Shown here: positions 61,539-64,000 of the stretch, in pieces
Layout: each line of letters starts with the position of its first letter
How positions within the stretch are numbered: the first letter of the stretch is position 1
Source of the DNA: JBOFSQ01 sp051651625
Lineage (GTDB): Bacteria; Planctomycetota; Planctomycetia; Pirellulales; Thermoguttaceae
Length of the DNA: 64,000 nt
Direction: 5' to 3'
Assembly: GCA_051651625.1 (NCBI GenBank)
Contig: JBOFSQ010000070.1
Span: forward strand, 10,557-74,556
The notes under the pieces: generated by a model
The model's database searches: none
What the model was told of the DNA's origin: nothing
Seen by the model: only the letters and a program-made list of their open reading frames with translations
Translations under genes and position numbers: made by a program

Positions 61539-62127
61539 CAACAACAATGGGCAACGTATTCCAATCAAACAACCGTTTTGCTAGTCTCATCTGCTTGTCG
61601 CGTGTGATTTAGATTCCCGCCGAGTACGCGGGAATGACGAATTGAAGCATGCAATTATGCTGGCGACGTTTTCGCTGTCCGTCAATGCGGCGGAGTACCG
61701 CCTCCTTTCCGGCTGTTATTGTGATGCGGCGCGTGCGATGGTTTTGCGCAAGCGGATAAATCCGTTCCCTACGATGCCGATGTTGGAATGACGAACTTGG
61801 TGTAGAATGGCGGTTCACCACTCGCTTACGCTTCCCGCTCCGATTCACCGCACGACGTCAACACGAATTATATGCGAATCATTTCTCCGTTAGGGGAAGA
61901 ATATCTGTAGAACGATGATCCCACCAGAAACCGACATTGCCCGTAGGGCATCAACAATTCGCGTGTGAAGATTGTGAATGCCCTATCGGGCAAACGGATT
62001 TTGTTTTTGGTCTCGTTTCTACAGATATGCATGCCCGAACGGGAAAAGAAGACATCACCGCCGTTCGTCGCAAGCAATGACACGAATGTTCACGCTATCG
62101 CGTACAAAGGCAGCGCGGGTAAAAATC
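61539..62127. repeat. 589-bp gap of repeats between GmrSD and ORF6N genes
   Basis: Family-E hairpin (GATTCCCGCCGAGTACGCGG then GAATGACGAA, about 61612-61640), an inverted repeat-D copy (61817-61846), the 128-bp inverted-repeat element described separately (61901-62028), and a 14-bp sequence (61536-61549) repeated at 62593-62606. No further gene is supported. Confidence 0.7.
61901..62028. repeat. 128-bp inverted-repeat element
   Basis: Ends ATATCTGTAGAACGA (61901-61915) and TCGTTTCTACAGATAT (62013-62028) are inverted repeats with one indel. Inner arms TTGCCCGTAGGGCAT and ATGCCCTATCGGGCAA are also inverted. No ORF inside; a MITE-like or structured element. Confidence 0.75.
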
Positions 62128-62595
62128 ATGGAACTGATACTAAAACCGCAACAGATTGAGGGTCGAATTTTTACGCTTCGCGGCGTGCAGGTGATGCTTG
62201 ACCGCGATTTGGCGGAGTTGTACGGCGTGGAAGTGCGGCGACTGAATGAGCAAAGCAATCGCAATATTGAGCGTTTTCCCGAATCGTTTCGTTTTCAATT
62301 AACTCGCGAGGAGTTTGAGGGGCTAAATCCCGAAAACTTGAAGTCGCAAATTGCGACTTCAAGTTGGGGAGGCGCAAGAAAACTTCCCTACGCTTTCACC
62401 GAGCAAGGCGTAGCGATGCTTTCGGCTGTTTTGCGTAGCGAAACCGCAATTCAGACCAGTATCTATATCATGAACGCTTTTGTAGCGATGCGCCGCCATC
62501 TTGCCGTCAGTGGCGATCTGCTTCACCGTGTTGATTCAATAGAAAAACGACAAATTGCCCACGAACGGTTATCACACTATTCCCCAAACTGGTGA
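62128..62595 (+). CDS. ORF6N domain protein
   Basis: 155 aa from MELILKPQQIEG; an upstream in-frame ATG runs over repeats. The ORF6N signature is clear: GRIFTLRGVQVMLDRDLAELYGVEVRRLNEQSNRNIERFPESFRFQLTREEF ... LPYAFTEQGVAMLSAVLRSETAIQ. ORF6N (KilA-N-like) domains occur in phage and mobile-element proteins and probably bind DNA. Its stop codon is followed by the 14-bp direct repeat just before the HdrB start. Its placement next to a GmrSD-type nuclease fits an acquired segment. Confidence 0.85.
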   Translation: MELILKPQQIEGRIFTLRGVQVMLDRDLAELYGVEVRRLNEQSNRNIERFPESFRFQLTREEFEGLNPENLKSQIATSSWGGARKLPYAFTEQGVAMLSAVLRSETAIQTSIYIMNAFVAMRRHLAVSGDLLHRVDSIEKRQIAHERLSHYSPNW

Positions 62596-62603
62596 CAACA
62601 ACA

Positions 62604-63470
62604 ATGTCCGACACAACTAATTCTCGTGTATTTGGTTATTATCCCGGGTGTGCGCTTCACGGTTCGTCGTTTGACTACGAACGTTCGGTGCGTGCGTGTC
62701 TTGAGAAGTTGGGCGTCCAGCTTGCGGAGCTTGACGACTGGATTTGTTGTGGGGCGTCGGCGGCGCACACGATCAACGCCAAACTTGCAACGGCACTTCC
62801 CGCACGCAATCTCGCTATCGCCCAGCGCGACGGGATCGACAACATTCTCGCGCCGTGTCCGCTCTGTTCGATGGAGCTGATTAAAGTTTCGCGGCAGTTG
62901 CGTGAGTCGGCAGGTGTTGTGGCCGAGATGAGCGACATCGTTGAACTTCCCGTTGCGGGGACGACGGAAGTTCTCAACATCATCCAAGTTTTCCAGCGGA
63001 TTGGGCTTGATACGATCAAGGCGAGTGCGGTGCAATCGCTCGAAAAATACAAGGTGGCGTGTTACTACGGTTGCCTTTTAACTCGTCCGCCGCGCGACCT
63101 TCTCTTCGACGACCCAGAATCGCCGTCGTCGATGGAGACGCTCCTTGCGTCGCTCGGCGCGACGCCGATAGAGTGGAACTTTAAGACAGAGTGCTGCGGT
63201 GCGGGACTAACACTCGCCGACTCCGAATCGGTCGAAACGTTAACCGGCAAGATTCTGCAAAACGCCAAAAAACACGGGGCGAATTGCGTTGTGGTTGCGT
63301 GTCCGATGTGTCACGTCAATCTCGACATGAAACAGGCCGACGTTGCCAAAAGACTCGGCGAAAAAATTGGTTTGCCGGTTTATTATCTCTCCGACCTCGT
63401 CGGCCTCGCACTCGGTATCGACGCCAAAACCCTCTGCATCGACAAACACTTCGTCGCCGCGCTGGCGTGA
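62604..63470 (+). CDS. hdrB: HdrB-like CCG-domain protein (heterodisulfide reductase subunit B family)
   Basis: 288 aa from the ATG at 62604; a GTG at 62592 would add four residues. Two cysteine-rich CCG domains: GYYPGCALHGSSFDYERSVRACLEKLGVQL ... DDWICCGASAAHT (about 5-50) and VACYYGCLLTRPP ... NFKTECCGAGLT (about 145-200), with IVVACPMCHVNLDMKQ in the second. HdrB holds noncubane [4Fe-4S] clusters at the disulfide-reduction site. It lies far from the hdrA at 1436, so its partner is uncertain; HdrC is not seen. No ribosome binding site; the stop codon of the upstream ORF6N gene is only 8 bp away. Confidence 0.9.
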   Translation: MSDTTNSRVFGYYPGCALHGSSFDYERSVRACLEKLGVQLAELDDWICCGASAAHTINAKLATALPARNLAIAQRDGIDNILAPCPLCSMELIKVSRQLRESAGVVAEMSDIVELPVAGTTEVLNIIQVFQRIGLDTIKASAVQSLEKYKVACYYGCLLTRPPRDLLFDDPESPSSMETLLASLGATPIEWNFKTECCGAGLTLADSESVETLTGKILQNAKKHGANCVVVACPMCHVNLDMKQADVAKRLGEKIGLPVYYLSDLVGLALGIDAKTLCIDKHFVAALA

Positions 63471-63481
63471 TGTCTGCGGCG

Positions 63482-64000
63482 TTATTTCTCTTCCGCCATT
63501 TCGCGGAAGTATGCTTCGATCAGTTCGCGGTAGAGAGTTGGGAAGTCGCGTTCGAGGTGGTGCAGAGCGGCTTCGCGTTCTTTGGGCGGGAGATTTCCCC
63601 AACCGTTTGTGTCACCGATGTCGCGGTCATCGACTTCACCCGGCGCGCGGAGACGAAACGGACGCGATGCGTTTGCCGGTTTTGCCCCGCCGCTCGACTC
63701 TTGCTGATCGTCGCCGCCACGAAGTTGTTTTTCGATCTGCTCGATCATCTTGTCGAGCGACTGTATCGCCTGCTCTTGTCGCCCTTGGATCGGGGCGTCG
63801 GTCTTTCCTTCGCTCAAGTCGCGGACGACACGGCCCAGCGTATTTGTCAGCGCATCGAGCGGCGAAGTCTGATTTTCATCGAGCGGATCGGTTGCGAGAA
63901 GTGCGGCCAATTCGCGGTAACGTCGCGGGATTTCTCCAGTAGCACCAGCGCGGTCGAAGAGGTCGAGCGCACTGCGAAGCGCATCGCTTTGGCGAAGTCG
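63482..64000 (-). CDS. C-terminal part of a planctomycete hypothetical protein
   Basis: The reading frame is open from the window end and stops at 63482, so at least 172 residues are present and the start lies beyond 64000. Visible features: a charged helical N-part (ALDLFDRAGATGEIPRRYRELAALL), an acidic/Gln-rich linker, then the C-terminal motif GWGNLPPKEREAALHHLERDFPTLYRELIEAYFREMAE, seen in planctomycete proteins of unknown function. It converges with hdrB (11 bp apart). No function assigned. Confidence 0.75.
   Translation of the reverse strand, partial: RLRQSDALRSALDLFDRAGATGEIPRRYRELAALLATDPLDENQTSPLDALTNTLGRVVRDLSEGKTDAPIQGRQEQAIQSLDKMIEQIEKQLRGGDDQQESSGGAKPANASRPFRLRAPGEVDDRDIGDTNGWGNLPPKEREAALHHLERDFPTLYRELIEAYFREMAEEK

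Noticed and set aside
61978..62127. Longer N-terminus for the ORF6N protein
   Set aside because: The 50 added codons are translated from the inverted-repeat element and show no ORF6N conservation.

Overview
The window looks like a chromosome segment of a planctomycete (Planctomycetota). The markers are five DUF1559 prepilin-like genes with the N-terminal methylation helix and the C-terminal H-X9-DG motif, small transthyretin-like lipoproteins beside them, a YTV-repeat secreted protein, DUF1080 and Tat-exported Gfo/Idh/MocA sugar-catabolism proteins, LL-diaminopimelate aminotransferase, and flagellar genes. HdrA-like, HdrB-like and NuoE/NuoF-like flavin/iron-sulfur proteins suggest anaerobic or fermentative electron transfer. 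No rRNA, tRNA, CRISPR array or transposase gene was found. Genes are dense, but most gaps are filled with short repeat families.

Layout. 0-10 kb: flotillin-like FloA, HdrA-like flavoprotein, a small membrane protein, a chemoreceptor, a queD-uppS pair, an LptB-type ATPase with a histidine-rich tail, and a sigma-region-2-only protein preceded by a four-hairpin element. 10-21 kb (minus strand): a candidate polysaccharide locus with XylR/AraC regulator, two DUF1559 proteins, two lipoproteins, BNR_4 protein, GH106-type rhamnosidase and URO-D-fold protein. 21-28 kb: NuoE-NuoF-ferredoxin fusion, PHP-domain phosphodiesterase, lipoprotein and two tandem DUF1559 genes. 28-36 kb: GH5-like glycosidase, SDR and acyltransferase, then FliJ, MotE-like and FliK, then the YTV protein. 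36-41 kb: DUF1080 hydrolase and a lipoprotein that share a near-identical promoter region, a DUF1559 gene with a G tract, and a Tat oxidoreductase. 41-49 kb: a pseudopilin, a GT39-type membrane glycosyltransferase, a GH116-type glycosidase and DapL. 49-64 kb: LeuS, an MmeI-like restriction-modification enzyme coupled to a dynamin-type GTPase, a prepilin-peptidase N-domain fragment with an oxidoreductase, a nucleotide-sugar dehydrogenase, a GmrSD-type nuclease, an ORF6N protein, HdrB, and the end of a hypothetical gene.

Two themes recur. First, sugar breakdown: secreted glycosidases and DUF1080/Gfo-Idh proteins sit with DUF1559 plus lipoprotein pairs, which probably act at the cell surface. 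Second, sequence-level oddities. Two unlinked DUF1559 genes begin with a short ORF that has a good ribosome binding site and runs into a 13-G tract that puts it out of frame with the pilin-like body, which suggests phase variation or programmed slippage. A 138-bp terminal-inverted-repeat element is present in two complete and two truncated copies, and several other palindromic families are scattered in the gaps.
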